Source: Branchiostoma floridae
Lineage: Eukaryota; Chordata; Leptocardii; Amphioxiformes; Branchiostomatidae
Length of the DNA: 64,000 nt
Direction: 5' to 3'
NCBI RefSeq assembly: GCF_000003815.2
Contig: NC_049983.1
Coordinates: 24,456,068-24,520,067, forward strand
Made by a program: the position numbers and the translations under genes. A model generated the notes under the pieces. It was not told the origin of the DNA. It did not search any database and worked only from the letters and a program-made list of their open reading frames with translations. The stretch's first letter is position 1. Each line of letters begins with the position of its first letter. Positions 1 through 13,330 of this stretch are shown in pieces.

Positions 1-538
1 CATGAGTTTCAGTATATATATTCTTTCTAATAGCAAGGCAGTCTTTGATATATTTGCCTATAGCTATCTTTGCATTATGGGAGTTGTGGCATCTAAAGAT
101 ATATACAAATCTGTCTGTAGCATCGAGTCTCTTGAAATCTGCTGTACTTGACTCGAGAAATATGAACAGCTCATTACGTAGAATAGCGTATCTAGAACAT
201 TCCATTAAAAAGTGAAATTCATCTTCAATATGCTTTGGACAGAAAGGACAAAACCTTTGGTCAAGGGCTACATTGTAGTATCTGCCTGTGTCAATATTCA
301 ATTTATGGCTACTGATTCTTAACTGAGAAATGCTAATGATGTGGAGCGGACACCTAATGTTTCGGATGAACTGAAAAGCGGTCTTTGACGCTGGAACATT
401 TTTTGTTGAGTGTGCAAAACTAGTCTTACGAATGTGATTTATCATGCAGAGATCCATTCTTAGTATAGCAAATGGCTTTAAGACACATATCTGTCGACAT
501 TGCAACATACAAACTATTTTACCTACCAAACACATAGC
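1..538 (-). mobile_element. LINE retrotransposon, C-terminal end of the reverse-transcriptase ORF
   Basis: The minus strand is open without a stop from 538 to the window edge. It reads through LRISSHKLNIDTGRYYN, then RFCPFCPKHIEDEFHFLMEC, then SRYAILRNELF. The pattern C-x2-C-x5-EDE-x-HFL-x2-C-x2-Y-x3-R is the zinc-knuckle-like C-terminal region found after the reverse transcriptase in many animal LINE ORF2 proteins. The element continues beyond base 1. Its 5' side stops near 538, where a fragment of a DNA transposon begins. Confidence 0.75.
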
Positions 539-705
539 GTCACTGCGAGGTTCGTTCACTTCGTCACTATTTTGTTATTTTCTCCGATTATTTGTAATTT
601 AGATATTGCGTAATACGTAAAAGTATGACTTAGAAGATGACGAATACACGAAAAGAAAGAAATTCGTTCTTACAGTAATAGAATACTTACAGTTTATCCA
701 GGAAT
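537..705. mobile_element. Partial copy of the 31.6-kb TIR element
   Basis: Shares a long, diverged stretch with 31673-31806, including GTCACTGCG, TTCGTTCACT, ATTTTCTC and GTAATACGTAAAAGTATGACT, followed by an AATTCGTTCTT-type block. The terminal inverted repeats seen at 31.6 kb are not complete here. It abuts the LINE ORF, which suggests insertion into it. Confidence 0.6.
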
Positions 706-3700
706 ACGAAACCTAAAAACTTACAAACATACAGCTTCTTGACCGAGGTTATATTCTACATCAAGTCAACTATGCCTGAAGAAAGTGGCCTGAGCCTATC
801 TTGATTGCATATGTTGATAACAGTATAGAGTCTAGCATATCACCTCAAATGGTTATATTAGACTTATATTATATAGGCAACTGTCAAAATGTCATATTGC
901 TTTTGATTGCCAAGGCGTTTAAAGGCTGAACGCGAGATTTATTTCACGGGAAGTGCAAACTGTGGTCAACAGCCACGGGCCTTCGAGGCGGATTCTCTGT
1001 GCACTTTAATTTCACCAGTTGTCACCAGAGCGATGATACTAAGTCTTTGGTGCGTCTTCCTTTCCATCAAGCGTTACAAGCAATCCTCCCCGTCTTCAGA
1101 GGTTCTCGCCAGCCGCTTGGGTGGTGCCTTGATGTGCTTATTTCCCACCGCACGAGCATGTCGTGGATTATCGGCTGAGAGGAGGATGGATGGGAGTCTT
1201 AGAAGCCGTGTGGCTGTCTTTGCACCTGCTGAGGAAGATTCGTTATCAAGTCTCGTTCATAAATTTCCCTTCTCGGTGATACCGTGTGCAGCGTTAAGTG
1301 ACTGTGGCTGTGTATAGTACATGTACACGGTATTTAATGTAATCTGTCAACCTACAGAAGAAGTTTAATGATATTTGAGAACAGCCATTTCCTTTTCTAG
1401 TATCAGGATTTTAGATATTTGCAATATGCGGGAACTGAAGAGAGAAAAATATATCAGAGTGATTGAATTTCTCGTAAATGGCTAAAATTACCGGACTGTC
1501 ACGGAATTCGTTCTTTTCAAGTGTTGTCCAACGTTAGTGCTGTTATCTATTCTCACCATAAGGAAAATGTATAGTTCCTAAAATTTATGAGAAGACCGGT
1601 GTCTTCTTGCAACTCAAGAGCTTCAATGATATGCGGGCATATAGAAGCTCCTGAGCAGTCTACTGGATAATGTTCTCTCTGCATACCCTAGGTGGTAATT
1701 TCCGAAGCTCTCTCTACCGTGTCTGAGGCACTGATGTGTGCAGTCTTGTTATCATTGCCAGACAGAACTGCGGATTACATTAATTGACTTTCACCTCGAC
1801 CGAGAAACACGCAGGTTTCCTTTCACTTTTCGTCAAAATGACAGCGTAGGCATAAGTAAATTTAACACTGCACGTTAATATACTGATCATTAGTAAAAGC
1901 AAGTGACAGCTGTCTTTGTGTGCGCTCTTATGTCCTTGGGCCAATGTTCTGTAAGTGTTGATTACCTGTACAGAGCTGCCGTATGTAGTGAATATATAGA
2001 AGTAAATTCACCCTTAATGCAGCAAATAATCATCATTATAAGTCATCGTTAAGTAAGAAACTCAAATACAAAATGCCAAGGCACTGCCACTGACAGTTTA
2101 GCACTCGCCACACTGTGCGTTCACCCAGCTGGTAAAACGATACTGGCGCTGTAAAACATCATTCGAAAGTCCCATGCAAGCATTGATCTGACCCCATGCA
2201 AGCAATACCTCTGTATGTAAAAGAACCGAATACAATGCATTACAGTGAAACAATAGTGCAGCTAGCTACATTACGGTACATTAAATATACATTAGGAAGC
2301 GTCCTGCTTTCGAGGGTGGCTATTTAAAGTATTTTGCCTTGACTAAAAGCAATGCCAGTCATGCACTTTTATTGCCTGTTGTTTGATGTAGCGGACGCAG
2401 CCCTCTCAGACGTAGGGACTTCGACGGATAAACCTCAACATTTTAGAAATTTCCAAAATCGTTGTGATCATTAAGCATTGCATGTGACCGATAGTCCGTC
2501 CTTAATTTGTTATTGTCAGACCCAGTATATACACTGCCGAGAGGTATCGCCGTGGGTAGCGACCAGATGGAGTAGCTGTAGCATTAGCACCCATAGGTCT
2601 ATGGCAGTTACTCGTTGACTGTTGGGATCGAGGGCATTGACACCGCTCAATGCGGAAGTTCAGTGACCCTCTTCCGTTTTACGACTTCCTTGCTGAGTAG
2701 TACGCTTTACCCGCGCACATCTATCATCTGAAATTATGGTGTATTACATCAGAATAACTGCTACTTATAATGGCTATCGTATTCGACAGTTGACGGATGG
2801 AGGATGGATGGGCAGCAACAGGTTAGTGGTTTTCAGTCTTAATGTATTACAGCCCTTACATTGCGTAGGTTGTCTTCAAGTTCTTACGTCGGCCAAAGAA
2901 GATCAGTAGCACTGCAAGTCCAGACGTCGTCTTATACGCTGACAGTTCTGTTGACAGCTGATATGATATTTCTGCAGGTGCCCTACAGGTTTCAGGCATC
3001 AGCTGATGCGAAGTCATTTCTTCAGGTCCTGTCGACACCTCTGTAATTTTAAGTGTTGGTTGGTCGAAAGTGTATGCGTGTCTATTTCCAATGTTCTAAA
3101 AAGGCTATATCCTCTCATGCGTTGACTACAATTGATACATATAGTATTACCTTCACAAATATTATTTTAACAGGTGCTTTCCTATCTTTTGATAGCTTAA
3201 GACCATTTTGTTGTTGCACACATATCTGCCTTAATCCTACATTTACGTATGAATTACGTATTATAGAACAATATAGAATCAAACGGCATCTTCCTTGCTG
3301 TATATCATTTTATTGCCGCTTGTGTTTTTATGACAGAATAACAGCATGCTTTTCATGGTACAGCTTGTTAGGGAGCAATGCCATCATCAGTTGGTGACCT
3401 CCTGCCACTGGGCTCGTCTAATGCTGTTTGTGACATCACACACATTTGCACAGGTGTCTCTTTTCCCGCGCTACAGATGACCTCAGTGATTTTACAATGC
3501 ATCAATGTCCATAGGGATGAATCTTGTTGACTCTATCTTTGTGTCGACGCTCACTCGAGGCATGTCGGTCCGTCCCAGAGGCTAGTTGGCCACGCATTAG
3601 CAAAGGAGGTTGGCGCTGTTGAGGCTGAGTCCAGCACAAGTGTCATTCGTGGGGTGACACTCGTGACGTGTCAATCGGTAAAATCTGATATCCAGCTGAC

Positions 3701-6700
3701 TTTTATGGTTGTACAGAGACGTGGGTCTCCAGATGTTCTTTAGGGTTATGATTTGACAAGTGTTCAGAGTCTAGCTGGGAAGGTAGAACGTCTATTTTCG
3801 GTGCTGCATGCTGGGTTTGTTCGTTGATGCCTCAATCCCAAATACAATGGTTAATTCATCCAGATAAAATTGAAGTAAGACATGTCATGGCATCTTAACA
3901 CCCTTGTAGTGCTGCACCCAACAGATGTTGGGAAGCATATGTTGGTACTGTTTTCGCTATGCTACGTTTCGGTTACTTTCCTTCCAAGTAACACATTAAA
4001 GATATACATCAGTAAAAAGGTTAAAATCTATTTACAAAAATGTAGCATAGTGAAAATAATACCCCTAAAACGCCCAGGTTTGGGAAAAAGTATAGTGAAA
4101 ATTGTCAAGCACCAGAGGGGTTAAACTACACATGTGCGTCAGAGATTTATTTCTTCTCTCATTATTTTCGTCAAGGTCAACTAGTTTAGATGCATTTTGT
4201 GTGTATTTCGTAGAAGTTTCTGAAAGAGATATACATATAACTAATCAATTAAAAATGCAGAACTTTCGTCATCGGCCCAATAGGCCTAGGTTTATCTCTA
4301 CCCAGACTATGATAATTTTTTTCGTTTTTTTTTTAATCATAATCGAATTTGGACGGGGTATGAAAAAAATACTGATTCTTACTACGGCAAACTATACTTT
4401 AAATTCTAGTTTATAAAAAGAAACAAAGTAAAGGTCATCAACAAGTCTATGGAATATCTAATTTATAGCTGGTATTCAGTCCTTCCGCATAGACGTTGGA
4501 TGTGGGTCCCAGTGATTGGTTGTGGCTATGATATTCAAAATAGATATCGAAGCTCCATAGAATGATTGCCCGGAGTTGCATCTTTGCATCTAAGTATACC
4601 TTATCAGGTAACGACCTGAAAATACTTACATAATCATCGTCAAAACAGACACAATCACCGCAAACATCTATAGTTTCTCCGTTACATCTCTGTTATTGAT
4701 GTATACCCTTGCGGTTTCCACTTATCAGTGGGCTAAACCACTGTGGGCGACTGGTAAATGATCCCTGTAAAAGAGAGATTGTTTGCAAATGGATGATACC
4801 TTAGCGAATTGCCATAAAAGCTTACCGATAGGCCAGTTCGATGCAGGAGATTACTTCATGACAAACAGAGGATGCCCGGAGGTAAAGAATATCACAAACT
4901 AAAAAGGTTTGACGCATGCTAAAAATCTTGTAAAACGTTAATGTGAGAGTTTCTATCATATTTGATCTGGGGTAACCATCTGAAGTTAACGATGGTCTGA
5001 CGTTGATGTATTTCTCCTGACGTTATCTTACGTACTGTACCTGGGTTTAGATACGCAATCTACCGACGAAGTGAGGAACTGTAGTGATCCTGAACTACGT
5101 TCGGGAAGGAATAGTTGGCAACGTAACTAAAGCTTTATATATGTATACCGTACCATTATTTATGCAGTGTTAGCTGTGCTCTGGTTGTGACTCTAAGTTG
5201 TAACAAACTAAGAGAATTGATTTGATTATTACAACGTCAATGTGTTGCAAACACGTGTGAAACTGTAAATGATTTAGAAGTACCAAAAATACCATAGGGA
5301 GTTAAATTGTCCTTTGTGATACAAAGAAGGGTCACAAGCACTGTACATGTCTATGTAGTGCAGTTGCTAACGTTGTCGCCTGTGGAGTAGAAGACCAGAT
5401 CTATAGCCTTGCGTTGTGAGATTTGATATCTTGCGCTGAAGAAGAGTGACGGATAGTATGAAATTGCATCTGATGAAGAGGAGTGACATCCAGAGGAGTG
5501 ATGGATGTCACTCCAAACATCCGGAAGTAAATCTCCGTTTTTTAGTTGTAGAGACTGGATTGAAATTAAATATTGTTTACCTGGATGTCTAACCCTTGCA
5601 CAGGTCTTTCTATTATTTTTCACGGTAAATGATCAACTGACACCGATTCCATCAGATCTATAAATGTACAATAGTGGATTCCTCAGCATCAAGCCTTTGG
5701 CATTTCATGTAATGCAATCAACTCTTCATTTCTGCCCCTCCGGACATTCGGAATGTAGAACTAAAGCTCTCTCTGCATTACACTCACTTCGCTGCGGTAC
5801 GGTCTGCCCGTAGTGTGACAGTCACAGTGATGTATGAGTGCCGTGGGAAAACGGGATTCTCGTGTTGTGGCCATTAGCAAAGCCCTGTAGATAATACTTT
5901 TCTTCTCGAGCTTTTCTGCTTCTAAGCTGGAAGCGGCTCTGCTTTGTGCCAACTCTCTGTTGAAATCTTCGGAATTTAATGACATCGAATGAGAGGCTGA
6001 TGAGTTGTATAGAGACTGTCTAAAATGATCTCGAAAGGCAGAACAACAATGCTAGCATGGCAACTGCGATAACGTAATCCACACCGACGATCAATGGATC
6101 GTTTGAACAACGTTAATGGGCCCTACTTTGAGCACAAGTGGTTGTCAAATAGTTTGGCCAATTCCCAGTTTGGCGCTTATCACAAAGCACTATATATATA
6201 CAACCACGTTTCAAGCAGCAGTAGGATTTGTCAACTTGCCAACAAGATTGACTTCAGCTGCAATAACTAAAATGGCATCGGGACAATTGTTTTGTGTATT
6301 TTTTTGTTTATTTATTCATGAGAAGCGCTAATCGACCAGTAGGCCGCTTTTCATTGAGGTCATGAGGGAGGTAAGGGTCAGATAAAATATAACAGAGAAT
6401 ACATATTACATTGAATACTAATAAATCCATCAACCTATATATCACTGCACATATATGAGTGTCCGTTCGTTTTGGTCATTACAGTCAAGAGTCTCTTAAA
6501 GCAGGTCAGATTTGGAGCCGTTCGTGTGTCTGGTGGTAGGTTGTCCAGGCATTGGGTCCACGGTAGGCTATTGATCTTCTGAAGGTCTCTCGCTTCGGTT
6601 TTGGGACAACCACTTGACTACTTGTGCTTTGTCTGGTTGTCTTGTACTTTGGTTCCTGTAGTACACAAACATCTGGCACATGTAGGGTGGTAGTTTGCTG

Positions 6701-7320
6701 TTTAGGGCCTTGTAGACTAGCACGGCATTGCTGTACTGGTGTGTTGCTTAAATGTCTTTCCAGCCCAGCCGGAAGAGAACTTCAGTGTTGGTGTCCTGTA
6801 TGGGGCATTCAGTATTAGTTTTGCAGCCCGGTTCTGCATCGTTTGAATGTAATGTGCATGTAATAATTATCAAACCTGTCACCTGTTAAACAGGGTGGAT
6901 TTTAGGTAGATTGACAAATCACGAAGCCGAAAACAATCTCCTTTCACAAGCATTTGTGCAGAGCACTGTTGATAACTAGGACAAAAACTATAGCTTTGGC
7001 AAGGTACAGTGTTCGAAAAAAATAAGATCTAGCGGTGGGCCATGCCCATGCGCACTTAGACGACCCTATCGTAGCCCTTAAAAGGTTTGGCCGCTTAAGG
7101 TTTCTTTTCATTTGGCTGGAGTTGATAACGTGAACTCAGTCTTCACGGTAGGCTTGCGATGGTCCCCGTAACCCTGCAGATAAATGTGCATGATAAGGCC
7201 GTGGCAACCGCGGGTCAGCTGGCAGGCTACACATGATAATCCCTTCAACTCTCCTGAAGAATCGGTGGAGTTGACCTGTAATGTGAAACGTTCTGCCACA
7301 TACATTATGTGCGATACTAG
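706..7320. other. Intergenic DNA, no gene recognised
   Basis: Read on both strands. Open frames (for example 907-1317 plus and 3053-3397 plus) have no recognisable motif, no coding-like composition and no supporting splice pattern. The only structure noted is a short retroelement-tail-like motif near 5.47-5.54 kb. The 7320-7355 edge carries a SINE-body scrap (GAGTACCTAGCTTCGGCTAG). Confidence 0.5.
5473..5545 (+). repeat. Retroelement-tail-like repeat (copy 1)
   Basis: Contains GATGAAGAGGAGTGAC and GTGATGGATGTCACTC followed by AAACATCCGGAAGTAAA. The same series occurs at 33752-33805 with GAAACGTTCGGAAGTAAAA. The GATGAAG...CGAAACGT order is common near the 3' ends of Penelope-like and other retroelements. 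Assignment to a class is inference. Confidence 0.4.
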
Positions 7321-7370
7321 GTATGCAGTGAAAATGAGTACCTAGCTTCGGCTAGTAGAAGTGACAGGGC

Positions 7371-8165
7371 TTAGGGGCATGTTCAGGCATGACGCACCCG
7401 CTGTACGCGAGTCAGGGGTAGGAGTTACACGTGCGTCCTTGGATGGAAGTCCACCTATGAGACGTATACTCCAAAATATAACCTTCTTTGCGAAGGTTAT
7501 GGTTCTCCTGTCGATTCGACAGATGAGCAGGCAGACAGGCATTTACCTGTTTTTGCCTGAGCTACACATGACATTTTTTTTTATGGTGAAGGAGGGGTGT
7601 GCAATTCCTTCTCCACCCTCTCGTCTACTGGAGCACTAAGTCTGTATATGACACGTGTGAGACGGCTTCAGCAGATGCAGCTTTGTTATTCGGAGTATCC
7701 GTCTCCTAGGAGGACTTCCGACCAAGGATATAAGGAGTTCCTCCTACCCCTGATCGCGCCACTCGTGTGTCATGGCGGGTGCGTCATGCCCGAACATGCC
7801 CCAAAGCTTGTCTCGGCCACAAATCCCAGCCAAGGCCACTAGCCGCAGCTAGATACTCATTTACACCTGAGTTAAGAGAGGAAAGTCGTGTAAAGTGCCT
7901 TTCCCAAGGGCACAAGATCACAAGGACACAGCAGTCGGATTCGAACCCGCAACCTCTCAGTCTCGAGCCGGACATGCTGCCACTGCGCCACGCGATCCCA
8001 CAAAGGAAGATGATAACAAAGCTGCATTTGTTGGGGTCGTCCTACATGTGACAGTTTCTGCACCTATGAGCTATGAGCTATGAACTATGAGCGTCAGTAG
8101 ACGAGAGGGTGGAGAAGGATTTGCACACCCCTCCTTCACCTTAAAAAGGCATGTGCAGGCCATGC
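7371..8165. mobile_element. Nested inverted-repeat transposon cluster
   Basis: Two overlapping inverted repeats. Arm pair 1: 7371-7452 (GGCATGTTCAGGCATGACGC...) against 7709-7806 inverted. Arm pair 2: 7550-7650 (GGTGAAGGAGGGGTGTGCA..., CTCGTCTACTGG) against 8094-8165 inverted. A SINE lies inside the second pair. A further copy of arm 2 with its flank occurs at 29325-29470. There is no transposase, so these are non-autonomous elements inserted into one another. Confidence 0.6.
7845..8003 (-). mobile_element. tRNA-derived SINE (copy 1)
   Basis: On the minus strand a tRNA-like head carries an A box (TGGCGCAGTGGCAG) and B box (GGGTTCGAATCC) at normal spacing. It is followed by a body with CCTTGGGAAAGGCACTTTAC, ACGACTTTCCTC and CAGGTGTAAATGAGTA. 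The same body follows a different head at 33.1 kb, and a shorter version occurs at 24.9 kb. It is not a functional tRNA because no acceptor stem closes. Confidence 0.75.
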
Positions 8166-8705
8166 AAACAGGACGCCGAACCCACCGGCAAGTCACTGTT
8201 TGACTGCTCATCCGTCGAGAATCAGAACGAATGTAGTTCTGCAGTTCAGGTCTGATTCAGGTGATGGGAGGGCTACCGTGTGTTGTTGACTTGTGTGCCA
8301 CCATGAACAGGGTCGTTAGATGTCGCTTCACAACCGTACTCGAAAAAAGAAAGAAAAGGAAAATGAAGTCAAACCCAACCTGTTTAGAAATAGGCAACTC
8401 TAGTATTGCAGTAGAATATTGTTCGTTACTGTCCATTGTCACTTGTATATCTACTATGTTTATACCATGTACTTGCAATTAGCCCTCGGACACGAACTTG
8501 CAAATAAACTTCACTTATAAAGGCAAAGAGGCGTCCAGAAGGCCTTGCTGATGCCCGATGTCTATAGCGACAAATATTTGATAAAATACGGTTGACATCT
8601 TTCTGGCTTCATATTCTCACAATGATCATAATTGTTTTTTTTTTTTATTGCGTGGTCTCTGGTTAATATTGTAGAAGATGGCGCTTACGTTCATATGTTT
8701 GATGT

Positions 8706-8740
8706 ATCGAGAGAGAGAGAGAGAGAGAGGGGGGGGGAAC
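8706..8740. repeat. (GA)n microsatellite followed by G-run
   Basis: About eleven GA dinucleotides followed by a run of about nine G. Confidence 0.9.
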
Positions 8741-11700
8741 AAAGTTGTTATTGATATGATAACTGATTTACTTCTACCTTAGGTCGCAACTATACTCCTC
8801 GGTCATGTACCTCATCTCTGGTATTTTCGGTCTTATTTGGCCAATTTCTACTTTTTTTAGCGACCTGTGGAGCCTGATAAAGGCTACAATAAACAAAGCA
8901 CAGTTAATAATGAACTCTCCAACATCATTAAATACTGAGGTGGGATTGATCGTTCCAAAGAGATACTACACTCACCTCGGGGTACAGTGCGTCAACAGAC
9001 AGAATGAGAACGACCAACAATCACACCACAATGCGCGGTGATTTAATGGGCCCGGCGGCGTTAACATAGAGGTAATTCATGTGCTTGATATCTTTCCACT
9101 AGCGACCACATCAACACCTTGCAGGCAATGGCTTGCTTTTAGGCCATCCAATACATATACTCTTTTGCATATCTTTCAGATTGCACGTCATTTTCTTATC
9201 TTCAGCACAGTGCAAATCAGAAATAATAGATGCCTAAACTATTTTTTAAGTCATTCAGTATTCTTAAAATCTGCCTGACTTGGGTGGCTCATCGGCGAGC
9301 AAGTTCGCGTTATGTAATTGGGAACTGAGCCGCTGTACACACGCAGTCATAGTCAATTATATAGAAGTCTGTGAAAGGTCACGGAAACTTTGGTGAGGGT
9401 ATGAATCTACTCCATTGCTGTTTTTTTCTGTTGATGTTTGATGTCTATTTTTCTAATAATCTACTCTTCCCGTATTTTAACTGTATTTCATACATGTATT
9501 ATAATTTGCAGTTTTTCAGGTGAGATTATGTATTACAGACAATAGCAAGAGTAGCAACTCATTTCAACATTTGACCCAGTACCAGTGAGTGTTACTACCT
9601 TTTATGTTACGCCTGTGAGAAAATGTATTGATTTTGTAAAAGATACCATCACACTTGCGGTTTTCAATTTTACTTCATCTACACATCTTCACAAGCATGC
9701 TGATTTCAGTTTCGTTATCAAGCTAGCCCGGAATTTGAATTCATCTATGCTTACTAGTTTATTGCACAAAGATATAAATGATAGTGGATAAAACAGAAGT
9801 CAATTCAATTTTGTTTCAACCATTTGTAATCCTATTCTGTTTCCACTGTTTGGCTGTACAGTGTTGTTTGCAGGTTCAACGCCATTATTACGCATGAACA
9901 GTTCCCTGACTCCCGTGTCAGTAACACTACGCCACTGAGAGTTGGACAATTATGTAGAGCCGGCTAGGGTCAAGGCAATTACGTCGGGTGTTTTTGACTA
10001 GTCGAAGGTTTCAAATCGTCTTCAAGGCCGCTTTTCTTTACTTCCTAAAATGGTACTGATTTAAGTTTCATCATCTAATGGGACGTGTTTTAAAATCATT
10101 CGTAATTATTGGCTATTGAATTAAACTTACGAAAGATTATGAATTGATAAGTGGAAGGCTAGTTGTATATATATAACCCATTTCTGTTCTATCTTTTTCA
10201 AAGGCACACTTTTCTTTCTGCTGATCGTGCTGTACAGGGTATTGATTTGCATTGATTTTGAGGTAAATATTGCAGATTCCCACTACGACGTTTTGTTATT
10301 GTCTTAAAAAACAATGACCAGACTAGAAGCAGTCTTGATAAGTACAGTAAACGAACAGCTATTTTTGCCTTTCAAACCTCTTGATTGAGCGGTTCTACTA
10401 CCCCGTTCGCATTTTATCCCACCGACTTGTCAAAGAGGAGATTTTTCGCTCCGCAGTGAATACACCATCTCTTATAGTTCATAAAATGCATTTCATGCTA
10501 CTTATAGACTTTGATCTTTTATCCGCTGTGGAGTATATGGCCGGAAGATGATCGTCCATTTGACTGGGCCAGGTCATGTCTATAGATAATGGGCCGGGAC
10601 AGGTCCTCTAATGCAGCGGTAATGTACTGATGCAAAGTCAACTTGTCATTCAATCCCTATTACAACGGACATGAATAAAGCACCATGCAAAGACGGAAGC
10701 CCTTGGTGCACCCACGATTTGTCACGAGAGGTTACATTGTTAGTCTTAGATCTTTTATGCTAACTCCTCTCATATGTAAGACGTCAACGTTACACATGTA
10801 TTCCTAGGCTCGCAATTAACGGGACTAAGTTGGGTCAGAAACATACTTTGTATTGGAGAGCGAGCAGCCCATCGGTGTGATGTGATAGCATTCCAAAACA
10901 ATTAGTTGATGCCACCTGTAACAGATTCAGCACACACTGTAGTCTGTATCTTCTCCTGTATCTGCATCTATATAGCCGGTATAACCGCCCTTCGGCGTAA
11001 CACACCAGCAGTTCTTTGTATGTACTTGGTCCACCTCACGTGGTTGTATGTAGGTGCTGCGTAGCGTCGAGGACGCGATAAGTTTTTGCAAGTTATATTT
11101 TGTCATGTATATTTATATAATGGTTATGCATTGCTGCCATTTATATCTATCTATGTATGTTGTTCCTGTAATGTTATTGAACCGTTGATGTTTTGGTCGT
11201 GGGTTGGCAAGTTGTAGAGGTGTGCTTTCACCTGTTATGCCCCCCCCCCCCCATTGAAGCAAACAAATAAAAATGTTCATGAAATGGCTTTGATATTGAA
11301 ATAAAGTCATACAAAACTGCTATATCGAAACCCTTGCGATTTGATTACAATGTTCCGTAATGCAACACCTGCATTGTAATATCCTTAGGCTGTTTTTACG
11401 GTAGATGCATCAGGGACGTATAAAGTGAAGCAAATAAAAGTAAGGTGCGACTATTATCGCCCATTATGGACAGTTTCGAAAGAATCATAACTTTTACGAT
11501 GTCTTTTTTATCACAATTTTTTTTATTTTCTTATCTGCACCTCAGTCACGTATGATCCATGCCTCTCTGCTGTGAGTACAAGGGACACCTTGGGAGCAGA
11601 TATGCAAATGACGTATCTGGAGTTTCCGATAATATAAATGCAGCATGACGTCATGTCTGGCGGATCAGATGTAGCAAGTGTAATCCATCCAACTCAGGAT

Positions 11701-11804
11701 CTTCTGAACTTCAATCGAAACGTACGCGAAGGACGCGAAACTCATTCCCTGCGACCGGGTGTTTTGATCATATTTCCCGCAGATTAGGTCAGACGGATCA
11801 TGCA
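8741..11804. other. Intergenic DNA, no gene recognised
   Basis: AT-rich, with no exon-like stretch flanked by splice sites that I could support. A C14 run at about 11240-11253 is the only low-complexity feature of note. Confidence 0.5.
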
Positions 11805-12034
11805 CCCTTTCCACTAGGACGGCGCTCGAGCTCTCGTCGCGCTCTCTCTGTGACCTAGAATTTGACAGATCGCTCAACGAATTGTATAGAAAAGAAACGA
11901 ATCTTTTCACACTTTGTGTGTTTTGTTGTCTTTTCAGTCACACTTTTACGCTTTGTATGATATACCCAGTGTGAAAGCAAATCTTATCTAGGTCGCAGTG
12001 AGAGCGCATCGCGATCGCCGTCCTGGTGGAAAGG
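11805..12034. mobile_element. 230-bp terminal-inverted-repeat element (copy 1)
   Basis: The left end reads CCCTTTCCACTAGGACGG and the right end, inverted, reads CCTTTCCACCAGGACGGCGA. The ends extend into arms carrying CTCTC and GCGACCTA. The interior (AACGAATTGTAT, CACTTTGTGTGTTTTGTTGT, TATGATATACCCAGT) is nearly the same as at 19028-19262, so this is a dispersed non-autonomous DNA transposon family. Confidence 0.75.
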
Positions 12035-12204
12035 AGGTATAACGGTGATGATTCTGGAGGCGGCGATGACGCACCAGACGAGACGTCACCTGCGGGAGGT
12101 AACGCATCATGTGTTATCTTCTTAATTACCACGTCTCCAGGCTGCAGGAGTCATCCATCACTGTCAGCATCAACACGCCTCCCGACAGTGGGGAGTGCCG
12201 ACTC

Positions 12205-13330
12205 CTGTAACGCCGACAGATTAGGCGCCTGGTGCTTGCAGACCTGACAAGCAGATTCCGGCATGGCAGCATCTTGTCGGTGATGTGTGAAGCGCTGCCC
12301 TTTTAATCAAACCCTACAATCCTTCTATGAACTTCCTTGACACTAGAAACCTTACATGTTCACCTCGTATACGCCGGCAGAGATAGTCAACCTACTATTC
12401 TTTTCTATTGACAACAACGGGTTTACTTAATTTAAGTTCACCGAAGTAAGTTGTTTACATACATTTCTGCTAACTTTCACTAACATGTTTAGCGGAGGAT
12501 GGCTAGAATAGAGAATAACTACACGTGGCTATCAAATTTGTTGGAAAATGTTTCATCATTGTGTAAAAATGCAAACTGCAACAGAACAGATGTATCCCTC
12601 GGGTCCTGTGTTCTCAGAGCTGTTTAGACCAGACAAGTAGATTCCGGCATGGCAGCATCTTGTCGGTGGTGTGTGAAAACCTATGATATTGTCGTCCTTG
12701 ACATAAGAAACTTTCCCATGTTCGCTTCGTGTTCCCTCTGGTAGCAGAGTTAGCAGTCAGTCAACCTAATGTTCCTTTGTACACCAACAACTGTTTTAGC
12801 TGTATACATGCATTTCAGCTAACTCCAGTAACATGTTTAGCGGAGGCTTGAATAGAATATGACTACGCGTGGCAAATTTGTCTGGAAAATGTTTTATCAT
12901 TGTGTAAAGATGCAAAACTGCAGCACAACACAGGAATCCCTCAGCTCCAGTAACGCCGACAGATTAGGCGCCTGGTGCTTGCAGACCTGACAAGCAGATT
13001 CCGGCATTGCAGCATCATGTCGGTGATGTGTGAAGCGCTGCCGTTTTAATCAAACCCTACAATCCTTCTATGAACTTCCTTGACTCTAGAAACTTTTACA
13101 TGCTCACCTCGTATACTCCTACAGAGTAGTAGTCAACCTACTGTTCTTTTCTATCGACAACATCGATTTTACCTAATTCAAGTTGTTTACATACATTTCT
13201 GCTAACATTCACTAACATGTTTAGCGGAGGATGGCTGTAATAGAGTATGACTATACGTGGCTATTGGATTTGTCTGGAAAATATTTTATCATTGCGTAAA
13301 ATGCAAACTGCAGCACAACAGATGTATCCG
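12205..13330. repeat. Tandem repeat, three units of about 360-390 bp
   Basis: Three diverged direct copies start near 12207, 12600 and 12949. Each has GATTCCGGCATGGCAGCATC-type and TTTAGCGGAGG blocks, then GGAAAATGTTT and ATGCAAACTGCAGCA blocks. Copies 1 and 3 are closer to each other than to copy 2 (both keep ACGCCGACAGATTAGGCGCC). No coding frame runs through the units. Confidence 0.8.

Noticed and set aside
7845-8003. Functional tRNA gene
   Set aside because: A and B boxes are present, but the acceptor and anticodon stems do not close and a SINE body follows.
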